Position numbers and translations under genes: made by a program
The notes under the pieces: model-generated
What the model was told of the DNA's origin: nothing
What the model saw: the letters and a program-made list of their open reading frames with translations, nothing else
Databases searched by the model: none
Assembly: GCA_021777835.1 (NCBI GenBank)
Contig: JAJYDC010000017.1
Span: 1-58,429, forward strand
Source of the DNA: Bacteroidota bacterium
Lineage (GTDB): Bacteria > Bacteroidota > Ignavibacteria > Ignavibacteriales > Ignavibacteriaceae
DNA length: 58,429 bases
Direction of reading: 5' to 3'
Shown here: positions 41,816 through 50,082 of the stretch, piece by piece
How positions within the stretch are numbered: position 1 is the first letter of the stretch
Layout of the letters: every line of letters starts with the position of its first letter

Positions 41816-44470
41816 TTAGTCTCCTCCGTATTTGTTGAAGAACCATACTTTAACAATATGGGTTAGAACGCTATAAGTTAATAAGAATCCGAAAATCCAT
41901 GCCCAATAAATTTCTGGCAGTGGTACAAAACCAAACATTTTTGCAAATGGAGAATATGGCAGCCACGCTCCAATAAGCATTATACTTAGTGTCGTGAGCG
42001 TCATCGACAAGGAAGCTCTGCTTCCGAAAAACGGTATTCGTCTTGTGCGAATAATATGTACAATTAATGTTTGAGTTAACAAGGACTCAACAAACCAGCC
42101 AGTCTGAAATAATCTTTCCAAATGTTCTTTATAGGAACCAGTAGCAGTAAGGTATTTACTAGCACCAAAGAAAAACCACATCAAGGCAAATGTTGCATAG
42201 TCAAATATTGAACTAATAGGACCAATATAAATCATAAATCTTTTTATATTATCTATATTCCACTTGAGAGGTTTAACAACAAGCTCTTTATCAACATTAT
42301 CAGTAGGTATGCCTGTTTGCGAAAAATCGTACAATAAATTATTAAGCAAAATTTGAATAGGTAGCATTGGTAGAAAAGGAAACATATAACTTGCGCCAAC
42401 TACACTAAACATATTTCCGAAATTGGAGCTTGCGCCCATACGAATATATTTTACAATATTCGCAAATACTTTACGACCTTCAATTATGCCATCTTCAAGA
42501 ACTAATAAACTCTTTTCAAGAAGGACTATATCTGCTGCCTCTTTTGCTACATCAACTGCTGAGTCAACTGAAATTCCTACATCCGCAGCGCGCAGCGATG
42601 GCGAATCGTTTATTCCATCACCCATATACCCAACTACATGACCTGACTGACGAAGTGAGACTATAACATTTTCCTTTTGAAGCGGCGATAGTTTTGCAAA
42701 TATGTCAAACTCTTGTACAGTTTTAGAAAAATCCTCAGAAGACAATCGACTTAATTCATCTCCAGTAATAATACGGTCAACTTGTAAACCAACATCCTTG
42801 CATACTTTCTTTGTAACCAGAGAATTATCACCGGTTAATATTTTAACAATAACACCGGTTTTCTTCAGGCTCGCAATGGCTTCTGCAGCCGATTCTTTAG
42901 GCGGATCAAAAAATGCAATATAGCCCAGTAATATTAAATCCTTTTCGTCACTTACAGTAAAAGTCTCTTTTGAAGAAGGATATTCCCTATAAGCAATTGC
43001 AAGTACACGGTAGCCATTATTATTAAGTGTCTCTACTTCCTCGTAAAGATCATCGTGTATCATATTTATTAAAGGATAAATTTCATCGTCATCCTGGTAA
43101 TGCGTACACACCGAATAAATTTCTTCAACAGCACCTTTACAGATTAATACATGGTCTCCCTCATACTCAACTATAACAGACATTCTTCTTCTTTGAAAAT
43201 CAAATGGCAACTCATCTACTAGTCTACACTTGCCTTCAACATTTAATTCAATATGCGAAAGGACTGCTCTGTCTATTAAGTTTCTTAATCCAGTTTGGTA
43301 GAAGCTATTCAGATATGCATACTGAAGAACATCGCGGCTTTCCCTGCCGGTTATATCAACATTCTTTTCGAGTACAACTTTATCTTGAGTCAATGTGCCA
43401 GTCTTATCAGTACAAAGTATATCAATAGCGCCGAAGTTTTGAATTGACGATAGATTCTTTACAATAACCTTTTTCTTGGACATTGTTAATGCCCCCTTTG
43501 CAAGGTTTACTGTCACTATCATAGGTAACATTTCCGGAGTTAAACCTACAGCAATTGAAAGTCCAAACAGTAATGCTTCGATCCAATTACCCTTAGTCAA
43601 TGCAACAATAAAGAATACAGCTAAAACCATCATTAACATGAATCGGATCATTAACCATGTAAATGACTTTACACCCTTATCAAAACTTGTCTCAACCCGT
43701 TTCTCAGTCAACTTCTCAGAAATAGAGCCAAAGTATGTCCTCGTACCAGTATTAACAACTACTGCTCTAGCAGTGCCGCTAAGAACGTTGCTACCTTGAA
43801 AACATGCGTTCTGTAATTCAAATACAAATCCGCTTTTTAAATTCATCGCTTCGGCCTTTTTCTCAATAGGCATTGATTCGCCTGTTAGAACTGATTGGCT
43901 AACAAAGAAATCCTTTGAGGAAATTAAACGAAGATCAGCCGGAATTATGGAGCCTGCATGGAGCAGCACAATATCACCGGGAACAACTTCTGACATTGGA
44001 ATTTCAATTTCTTTACCGTCTCTAATTAATAACACATGCGATTGTACTCTTTTTCCAAGTGCTTCAACTGCCATTGTAGATCTATGATCCAATACATATG
44101 AAAGACCCACACTAAGAATAACCATCATACTAACAATAAATGTGGACTCAACATCACCTAATATGGCAGACACAATCGCAATAATAAGCAATTGAATTAC
44201 AAGCGGACTGCGGCATCTATTGAAGATATCACCCCAAAAACCAATTCTTTTGGAATGCGCTAGTTCATTATAACCGTATTCATCTAAGCGCGTTTCCGCT
44301 TCTTCAGGTGTCAGTCCTTTTATATTAGTATTTAACTTGCTAAGAAAATCTTGAAGATCAAGACTACATACATCGATAAGATGTCGCTCATTTTCAGAAA
44401 CCTGATGTGGAGACTTTGCTTCTTTTGTAAATGTAGATGAGGAAATTTTAGAGAATATTGAACGAGCCAT
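41816..44470 (-). CDS. mgtA: Magnesium-translocating P-type ATPase MgtA (P-IIIB)
   Basis: 884 residues, full length. TGES at 196-199, phosphorylation motif DKTGTLTQD with D355, hinge GDGINDSPSLRAADVGISVD and the P-IIIB-type C-terminal helices. It imports Mg2+ at low external Mg2+. The SD is GGGGAGGT with good spacing. A 20-codon leader peptide frame and a hairpin precede it (see 44571-44757). The EIIA-like gene follows 2 bases after its stop. Ppk1 ends 299 bases upstream on the same strand, but mgtA has its own promoter. Confidence 0.95.
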   Translation of the reverse strand: MARSIFSKISSSTFTKEAKSPHQVSENERHLIDVCSLDLQDFLSKLNTNIKGLTPEEAETRLDEYGYNELAHSKRIGFWGDIFNRCRSPLVIQLLIIAIVSAILGDVESTFIVSMMVILSVGLSYVLDHRSTMAVEALGKRVQSHVLLIRDGKEIEIPMSEVVPGDIVLLHAGSIIPADLRLISSKDFFVSQSVLTGESMPIEKKAEAMNLKSGFVFELQNACFQGSNVLSGTARAVVVNTGTRTYFGSISEKLTEKRVETSFDKGVKSFTWLMIRFMLMMVLAVFFIVALTKGNWIEALLFGLSIAVGLTPEMLPMIVTVNLAKGALTMSKKKVIVKNLSSIQNFGAIDILCTDKTGTLTQDKVVLEKNVDITGRESRDVLQYAYLNSFYQTGLRNLIDRAVLSHIELNVEGKCRLVDELPFDFQRRRMSVIVEYEGDHVLICKGAVEEIYSVCTHYQDDDEIYPLINMIHDDLYEEVETLNNNGYRVLAIAYREYPSSKETFTVSDEKDLILLGYIAFFDPPKESAAEAIASLKKTGVIVKILTGDNSLVTKKVCKDVGLQVDRIITGDELSRLSSEDFSKTVQEFDIFAKLSPLQKENVIVSLRQSGHVVGYMGDGINDSPSLRAADVGISVDSAVDVAKEAADIVLLEKSLLVLEDGIIEGRKVFANIVKYIRMGASSNFGNMFSVVGASYMFPFLPMLPIQILLNNLLYDFSQTGIPTDNVDKELVVKPLKWNIDNIKRFMIYIGPISSIFDYATFALMWFFFGASKYLTATGSYKEHLERLFQTGWFVESLLTQTLIVHIIRTRRIPFFGSRASLSMTLTTLSIMLIGAWLPYSPFAKMFGFVPLPEIYWAWIFGFLLTYSVLTHIVKVWFFNKYGGD

Positions 44471-44570
44471 TAATACCTCCCCTCATAAATTTCAAAACCA
44501 ATCGAGGTTAAATAAAATTGTGTCCTACTTAATGCAGTTAAATTAAAACTATTGAAGATATTTAATTTTA

Positions 44571-44611
44571 TCATTGGCACCGGAAATTTTTACCCTAGGG
44601 AAAGCCAATGA
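44571..44611 (-). promoter_or_regulatory. Hairpin in the mgtA leader
   Basis: TCATTGGC (44604-44611, read on the minus strand) pairs perfectly with GCCAATGA (44571-44578) across a 25-base loop that contains the palindrome CCCTAGGG. It lies between the leader peptide stop (44631) and the mgtA SD (44475-44484). It is the natural candidate for a translation-dependent switch or terminator; the following TAAAATTAAATATC is only weakly U-rich. Confidence 0.5.
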
Positions 44612-44630
44612 GAATATTTTGGAGGCAATC

Positions 44631-44693
44631 CTAAGGAAGGTTAAAGTAAAATATTAAATTATTGTTAGCGCCAGGTTCATCTGAATCAGGCAT
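44631..44693 (-). CDS. Candidate mgtA leader peptide (MgtL-like, acidic/proline-rich)
   Basis: A 20-codon frame, N-terminus MPDSDEPGANNN, then LIFYFNLP and TAG. The SD AAAGGAAAG is five to seven bases upstream. The frame starts about 27 bases after the predicted mgtA transcription start and ends 160 bases before mgtA. Its first eight residues have two Pro and four acidic residues. In E. coli, MgtL (starting MEPDPTP) uses such an acidic/proline stretch to destabilise translating ribosomes at low Mg2+ and so switch on mgtA. The same logic here is inferred from composition and position, not shown. No homologue was searched. Confidence 0.65.
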   Translation of the reverse strand: MPDSDEPGANNNLIFYFNLP

Positions 44694-44726
44694 TTTCTTT
44701 CCTTTTAGTTATTAATAATTATATTG

Positions 44727-44757
44727 TAAAAATAATTTTTATTAGTTATTAATCAAA
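44727..44757 (-). promoter_or_regulatory. Predicted promoter of the mgtA leader and mgtA
   Basis: On the minus strand TTTG (44754-44757), a 19-base spacer and TATTTTTA (44727-44734), one base from the consensus TTTG-N19-TAnnTTTG. It lies after the ppk stop (44770) and predicts a start near 44720, so the leader peptide frame begins in the first 30 bases of the transcript. Confidence 0.6.
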
Positions 44758-44769
44758 ACAATCATGCAA

Positions 44770-46899
44770 TTATATTTTTGGCTTGGAGAATTTCCCGCAT
44801 GTCTTAATTACATGGTTCATAAGCAGTTCCTGAGAATCTATCCTTTTAGAATTTCCGTTAGTTTCCTTAAATGAATATGAAAGATTATTATGGAGCTCCC
44901 GTGCCTTTTCATTATCCTTTAATGAATATTTAAGTAATGTATTTTGTATCTCTTCCCTTAACTTTGGATCTTCTACCGGGAAAGCAATCTCCACTCTACG
45001 ATCTAAATTTCTTTGCATCATATCGGCGCTGCTTAAATAAAGCTCTTCCCTTCCGCCATTGTAAAAATAAAATACTCTGCTATGCTCAAGGTAACGCCCG
45101 ACTATACTTATTACATTAATATTCTCGCTCAAACCTTCAACTCCCGGAGTAAGGCAGCATATTCCTCTGATAATTAGGTCAATCTTAACGCCATTATTAG
45201 ATGCCTCATATAAAGCGCTTATTATCATCGGATCGACTAGAGCATTCATCTTAAGAGTAATTTTCCCCTCACCACCTGTTTTAACATTCTCAATCTCACG
45301 TAAGATCAATGAAATAATTTGCTCCCGCATATTAATAGGCGCAACAATAAGCTTTCTAAAATTAGTTTGCCTGGAGTAACCCGTCAAATAATTGAATATA
45401 TCTGAGACGTCCGAGCAAATATCATCATTACATGTAAACAATCCTAAATCAGTATATAACTTTGCCGTAGTTGAATTATAATTTCCCGTCGACATATGGA
45501 CATATTTTTTCACTCCGTCAGATTCCTTTCTAACGACCAGTGTCATCTTAGCATGAGTCTTCAAACCAACCAAACCATATACCACATGCACACCTACTTT
45601 TTCGAGTTCCTTTGCCCAAAAGATATTATTCTCTTCATCAAACCTTGCTTTAAGTTCCACTAAAACAGCAACCTGTTTATTACGCTCCGCTGCTTCAATC
45701 AAATATTTAATAATCGGAGAATCCGTACCAACCCTATATAACGTTTGTTTAATTGCTAAAACGTCCGGATCCTTCGCCGCTTGCTTAATAAAATCAATCA
45801 CAGGAGAAAAAGAATGGTAAGGATGATGCAGCAATATATCTTTTTGCTTAATAGTTGAAAAGATATCTTCTTCGTCATCAAATATCTTAGGTATAACAGG
45901 ATAAAAGGGTTTTGACTTTAAATGGTGGAGAGGAAGATCATATAGGGTAATGATATCGCTTAATCCAAGCGGACCGTCAAAAACATGAACGTCTTCTCTT
46001 TTTATTTGCAAGTTTTCTACCAAAGTCTCTACAATAAATTCGGGCATTTGATTTGCCACTTCCAATCTTACAACCGTACCGAATCTTCGCTGCCTTATAT
46101 TTTCCTCAATTACTCGTAGAAGATCATCTGCTTCATCCTCCTGAAGTTCAATATCAGTATCTCTAATAATACGGAAACGGTGAGCCTCAAGAATTTCCAT
46201 CCCTGGGAAAAGCAAAGGTAAATTTGCCTTTATCAAATCGCTTAGCCAAATAAACTTTGCGCTGAACTGCCCGTTAGTCTGTTCCTTCTTGTTTGGTTCA
46301 AAAATATTGTCAACGCGCATTAGGTGCGGTAATATGCTGGGGACTTTTACCCTTGCAAAATGGTTCTCACCATTTGGTTTTCTGATTAGAATCGCAAAGC
46401 TTAGGCTTAAATTAGAGATATAAGGAAATGGTCTTCCTGGATCGAATGCAAGAGGAGTAAGCACAGGATATATTTGTTGTTTGAAATACGCATCTAAAAT
46501 TTCCTTTTCATTATCTGTCAGCTCCGCATATCTCGCAACTATTATCTTATTTTCCTTTAATTGCGGCACTACTTCGTTCAGCCATACATCCGAAATCTGG
46601 TGAAGCATCGGCTCAAGAGCCTTTTCAATTTTTTGAAGTTGTGCTAATGGTGTTAATCCGTCTATCGACGGCTCAATAACTTTAGCAGCTATTTGCTCCT
46701 TCAATCCTGCGACTCTTATCATGAAGAATTCATCAAGATTAGAATGAAATATTGAAATAAATTTCACCTTTTCAAGCAAAGGAAGCTCTGGGTTCAATAC
46801 CTCTTCCAAAACCCGGCGATTAAATTCTATCCAACTTAAATCCCTATTAAAAAAGTTTTTAGGATCGTTATATTTTTTGAGTAAGTCTTTACCAATCAT
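44770..46899 (-). CDS. ppk1: Polyphosphate kinase 1
   Basis: 709 residues, typical length. N-terminal FFNRDLSWIEFNRRVLEEV, PHPYHSF-type motif (LLHHPYHSFSPVIDF), and both catalytic-site His segments: GLKTHAKMTLVVRK and YVHMSTGNYNSTTAKLYTDLGLFT. It reversibly makes polyphosphate from ATP. Polyphosphate stores phosphate and chelates Mg2+, so its place just upstream of the Mg2+ transporter may matter. There is a 560-base gene-free stretch upstream; the exact promoter is not clear. A near-palindrome GCCTTTTAAAGGC sits nine bases before the ATG. Confidence 0.96.
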   Translation of the reverse strand: MIGKDLLKKYNDPKNFFNRDLSWIEFNRRVLEEVLNPELPLLEKVKFISIFHSNLDEFFMIRVAGLKEQIAAKVIEPSIDGLTPLAQLQKIEKALEPMLHQISDVWLNEVVPQLKENKIIVARYAELTDNEKEILDAYFKQQIYPVLTPLAFDPGRPFPYISNLSLSFAILIRKPNGENHFARVKVPSILPHLMRVDNIFEPNKKEQTNGQFSAKFIWLSDLIKANLPLLFPGMEILEAHRFRIIRDTDIELQEDEADDLLRVIEENIRQRRFGTVVRLEVANQMPEFIVETLVENLQIKREDVHVFDGPLGLSDIITLYDLPLHHLKSKPFYPVIPKIFDDEEDIFSTIKQKDILLHHPYHSFSPVIDFIKQAAKDPDVLAIKQTLYRVGTDSPIIKYLIEAAERNKQVAVLVELKARFDEENNIFWAKELEKVGVHVVYGLVGLKTHAKMTLVVRKESDGVKKYVHMSTGNYNSTTAKLYTDLGLFTCNDDICSDVSDIFNYLTGYSRQTNFRKLIVAPINMREQIISLILREIENVKTGGEGKITLKMNALVDPMIISALYEASNNGVKIDLIIRGICCLTPGVEGLSENINVISIVGRYLEHSRVFYFYNGGREELYLSSADMMQRNLDRRVEIAFPVEDPKLREEIQNTLLKYSLKDNEKARELHNNLSYSFKETNGNSKRIDSQELLMNHVIKTCGKFSKPKI

Positions 46900-47459
46900 A
46901 AACTAATGCCTTTTAAAGGCTTTTAATATAAGACAATTTTAGATTTTTTTCCGTGTAAATCGGTATAGCATTTTTTATATATGCTATTTGAAGAAAATGC
47001 ATAATAAGATGAAAAGAAGCTTAAATATTTGCAAAATATCAATTAAACTAACTCTATGCCATTTATCTCACTATAAGATTTGCTCTCTAAAGCTTATATT
47101 ATTAAACAATTACGACTTTTTTAATTATTGCTTATTTGAATGCTCAGCTATCAAATTATGCAATAATCAAACTTCCCGTTAAAGACGATATATATAGATG
47201 CTGGTTTTGCTTCACAGCATATTTACTTTTTATGATATATATTTCGGAAGCTAAAATTTGAGTAGCGACTTATTCATTTATATGCCTGCGCATAAAGGCA
47301 TCAAGTATGTTGATCGCTGGAATGTTCTGCGGATGATCGCAATAAGTTTTAGACAATAAACACTTTTCATTTGGATATATAAAACTCTAATACCATAATA
47401 ATTATAACCAAGCTTATTCGTATAGACCCTGAGTTTGGGAATAGAAAGCATTCTGACCC
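46900..47459. other. 560-base divergent intergenic region between ppk1 and yciI
   Basis: No supported gene. A 64-codon frame (46988-47182) has no SD and an unlikely composition. An inverted repeat TAGCAT/ATGCTA spans 46966-46986 and ATGCCT/AGGCAT spans about 47282-47301. A 25-codon frame at 47282-47359 also lacks an SD. Promoters for both flanking genes should be here, but I cannot place them with confidence. Confidence 0.35.
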
Positions 47460-47759
47460 ATGAAACACTTTTTAGTAATAATTACATACATAGTTCCGCT
47501 AGAGAAAATCGATGAGATATTATCGCAACACAGGAAGTTTCTGCAAGAAGGGTATGACAAAAATATTCTTTTAATGTCAGGTCCTATGAACCCGAGGAGC
47601 GGAGGGGTGGTGCTAGCAAGAGCACAGACAAGTGATATTATAATAGATTTTTTTAACTTTGACCCTTATAAAGTTAATAATTACGCCACTTATAGTTTTT
47701 CAGAATTCGACCCGGTTAAGCACCAGGAATTTCTTAATTCATGGGTTAATGGCAAATAG
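47460..47759 (+). CDS. YciI-family protein
   Basis: 99 residues. N-terminal strand FLVIITY, then LEKIDEILSQHRKFLQEGYDKNILLMSGPMNPRSGGVVLARA, matching the YciI/dimeric ferredoxin-like fold with the His-Asp pair (H24 in SQHRKF, D65-type DFFNFDPY). YciI proteins are small enzymes or dehydratase-like domains of unclear substrate. It stands alone in the window. No SD is seen before the ATG; the protein match decides the start. Confidence 0.85.
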   Translation: MKHFLVIITYIVPLEKIDEILSQHRKFLQEGYDKNILLMSGPMNPRSGGVVLARAQTSDIIIDFFNFDPYKVNNYATYSFSEFDPVKHQEFLNSWVNGK

Positions 47760-47944
47760 ATTTAATTGTTTCAAATTAAAACATAAAACCGATTATTCTC
47801 AAAATAGATTAACACCGGCAATAAAGGTAGAAATTAGTATACATGAAATCTTTCATTTTTTAACCATTTCTTAGTCTATTATTTTCATTAGTGGTACAAG
47901 TTTTGAGTACGAATCTAATAAATTAAATAATTGACTTACAAAAT

Positions 47945-48856
47945 ATGCCAGATCAAAATAAAATAAGCACTGTAGTAGTTGACGACGATGTAAATTCAAG
48001 AAAGCTCTTGAATATACTACTTAAGAAATTCCCCGAGATAAATGTAGTCGGAGAAGCAGCAAATATTTCTAAGGCGTTGGACATAATAAAAGAACTGAAA
48101 CCTGATAGTATTTTCCTTGATGTAAAACTCGGTACTGGCAGCGGTTTTGATTTGATGAATAAGATATCTGCAGAATCAACGGTTATATTTATAAGTGCAT
48201 CAGAAGACTATGCGCTTCGTGCATTTGAAGTAAATGCGCTTGACTATCTTAAGAAGCCAATAGATTTTGATAGACTTTCAATTACAATCTCACGCCTACT
48301 TTCCAAAATTCAGGATAAAGAATTGCCTTTTGATAAGAGCAATTTAAGCAACAAGCCAGCTGCAACTTCTTCCGTTACTGAAATACACAGAGGTTATAAT
48401 CACGGCAAAATTGAACTAAGCAAGGTTCTTAATAATCATTTAATAAATGAAGACGACGATATTGAGGAAGAAGAGGATGACCTAGAATTAGAAGAAGGTC
48501 ATACAAATAAGAAAGCCCTTGAATACGATGATAGATTATTTATAACTGTTGACGGGATATCGCGCTTCGTTAAGATATGCACTATTCAATGTATAACTGC
48601 TGAAAAAGATTATACATATCTCTATTTAGAAGGACTTAAGAAAGTGCTGGTACTCAAACCAATGGTTGAATGGGAAGAAAGGCTGCCCTCTAAATATTTT
48701 GTCCGCATCCATCGCTCGACAATTGTCAACCTTGAATATGTAAATAAGGTTGAAAAATGGTTCAATTCCTCATACCATGTATTCGTTCAAAATATTACCG
48801 AGCCTTTTCAGATGAGCCGACGCTATGCTTCTAAACTAAAAGAAAGATTTAAATAG
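47945..48856 (+). CDS. Orphan LytTR response regulator with acidic linker
   Basis: 303 residues. Receiver domain 8-125 with DDD at 13-15, phospho-acceptor D59 (IFLDVKLG) and Lys in DYLKKPID. An unusually long linker (about 130-188) contains the acidic run NEDDDIEEEEDDLELEEG. The LytTR domain at about 195-300 carries KYFVRIHRSTIVNLEYV. There is no kinase gene beside it, so its partner must be elsewhere. Compare the kinase-paired LytTR regulator at 28.0 kb, which lacks the acidic linker. Confidence 0.92.
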   Translation: MPDQNKISTVVVDDDVNSRKLLNILLKKFPEINVVGEAANISKALDIIKELKPDSIFLDVKLGTGSGFDLMNKISAESTVIFISASEDYALRAFEVNALDYLKKPIDFDRLSITISRLLSKIQDKELPFDKSNLSNKPAATSSVTEIHRGYNHGKIELSKVLNNHLINEDDDIEEEEDDLELEEGHTNKKALEYDDRLFITVDGISRFVKICTIQCITAEKDYTYLYLEGLKKVLVLKPMVEWEERLPSKYFVRIHRSTIVNLEYVNKVEKWFNSSYHVFVQNITEPFQMSRRYASKLKERFK

Positions 48857-48898
48857 CATATTATTCACCTGTGCAATTCAACTGTATTCTCTTTCATT

Positions 48899-49255
48899 CT
48901 AAGAAATACTTTCTTTATCAATTTTCTTTAGCAATTTTAATTTCCCTGCAAACTGAAGCGCAAAATCTTCAATCATTTTTGAAACTTCATTATTCTGTGT
49001 AGCCCTCAAATATGTATCCGCCATTTTGGTCACTATTTGGTAGAAATGAATATTCATGTCGTCTACCAACATCTCCTTAGTCCATAAATCTATACCAAGA
49101 GTTGATTTTCCTTCATTATCCCAAAGTGAGATCATTAACGTACTGCAAGACTTTTTTCCGTCAAAACCTGCATCTGTTGCTTCCCATTCGATCTTCTCGG
49201 GCATTTTATTTTCATCTAGTTCAATACTAAAGTTTATCTTTGAATTCTTTGACAT
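48899..49255 (-). CDS. gldC: Gliding-motility protein GldC
   Basis: 118 residues. INFSIELDENKMPEKIEWEATDAG, the STLMISLWDNEGKSTLGIDLWTKEMLVDDM segment and FYQIVTKMADTYLRATQN match GldC, a small cytoplasmic protein found in gliding Flavobacteria and their relatives. Its exact molecular role is not known. The other gld and spr genes are not in the window, so it does not by itself imply gliding. Convergent with the orphan LytTR regulator gene. Confidence 0.85.
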   Translation of the reverse strand: MSKNSKINFSIELDENKMPEKIEWEATDAGFDGKKSCSTLMISLWDNEGKSTLGIDLWTKEMLVDDMNIHFYQIVTKMADTYLRATQNNEVSKMIEDFALQFAGKLKLLKKIDKESIS

Positions 49256-49446
49256 TTTCTATCCTTCAATTATCCTTTATAATTTTATTTACAATTATAC
49301 AAAATAGAAACGAAATCTTGTTTGATCTAAAACTTAACAGTAAGTCAATCATTACCAGTATGTTCTAAAAGAGCTAAGGATTTATAAATTTTATATCAAT
49401 AGCCGATCATACGTTAAAAGGAATTAAGCCGTATATTTCATTATCC

Positions 49447-49468
49447 CTGTACTTTACTTTTAGTACAG
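49447..49468 (+). promoter_or_regulatory. Dyad CTGTACT-N8-AGTACAG upstream of a barrel-like gene
   Basis: CTGTACT (49447-49453) and AGTACAG (49462-49468) are a perfect 7-bp dyad 60 bases before the ATG at 49528. A possible -7 element TTAATTTG lies at 49475-49482, so the dyad would overlap the -33 position and is a likely repressor or activator site. Confidence 0.4.
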
Positions 49469-49527
49469 TGACATTTAATTTGCACTTAAATAATTTTTAC
49501 AAGTTAATAAATATTTCTAAGTAAAAA

Positions 49528-50076
49528 ATGAAAAAGACTATTTTACTGTTTGTATTATTGATTGGTTCCTTTACTCCTTTAACAAAGTTAGATGCTCAAC
49601 CTTCGATGATAAGCGTTGGAGGAACAGTAGGAGGTGGCTACATAACAGGAAATCTGCCGTCGCAAGGAAGTTTTACTTCGTCCCTATTTGCTGAATTAAA
49701 CACTAGTCAGGAATTCGGATTCGATACACGATTAAGCTTTATATATTCAGCAAATATCAATGTCTTATTTCCGAGAAACAGCATAAATTATTATCCTTTT
49801 ATAAAAGGCATTTCAATTAAAGGTATTGTTAGCCAACCACTGTCAGGAATAATATTTGTCGAAGAAGGAATCGGGCCGCTAGCGTTAAACGATAGAACCT
49901 TCAGCCAAACAAATGCATGGGACTATGGAGTAGTATTTTCAATCTTGGCTGGAATTAAGATCGGTAATCTTCAAAGTAGATTGAGGTTAGGTGCAGGAGT
50001 TGAGTATGGACTTACATTCACAAATACGAATATAGGGTATTCCTCATTTCATATTCAAATACAATATTCATTATAA
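49528..50076 (+). CDS. Putative small outer-membrane barrel protein
   Basis: 182 residues with a signal peptide (MKKTILLFVLLIGSFTPLTKLDAQ, cut at about 24). The rest alternates polar and hydrophobic residues (VGGTVGGGYITGNL, LFAELNTSQEFGFDTRLSF, SRLRLGAGVEYGLTF) and ends HIQIQYSL, as in eight-stranded barrel proteins. I do not recognise a family. It is probably regulated through the dyad at 49447. It converges with the propeller gene; only 6 bases separate their stops. Confidence 0.65.
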   Translation: MKKTILLFVLLIGSFTPLTKLDAQPSMISVGGTVGGGYITGNLPSQGSFTSSLFAELNTSQEFGFDTRLSFIYSANINVLFPRNSINYYPFIKGISIKGIVSQPLSGIIFVEEGIGPLALNDRTFSQTNAWDYGVVFSILAGIKIGNLQSRLRLGAGVEYGLTFTNTNIGYSSFHIQIQYSL

Positions 50077-50082
50077 TAACAG

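Noticed and set aside
44471-44769. M-box (ykoK) Mg2+ riboswitch in the mgtA leader
   Set aside because: None of the conserved M-box segments is visible on the minus strand; the leader instead contains a short coding frame and a simple hairpin.
46988-47182. 64-codon frame between ppk1 and yciI
   Set aside because: No SD and a low-complexity Lys/Asn/Cys-rich product without family resemblance.
47282-47359. 25-codon frame (starts MPAHKGIKY) upstream of yciI
   Set aside because: No SD and no recognisable product; its start lies in a small inverted repeat. Its composition is less AT-rich than the surroundings, so it could be a gene remnant, but there is no support.
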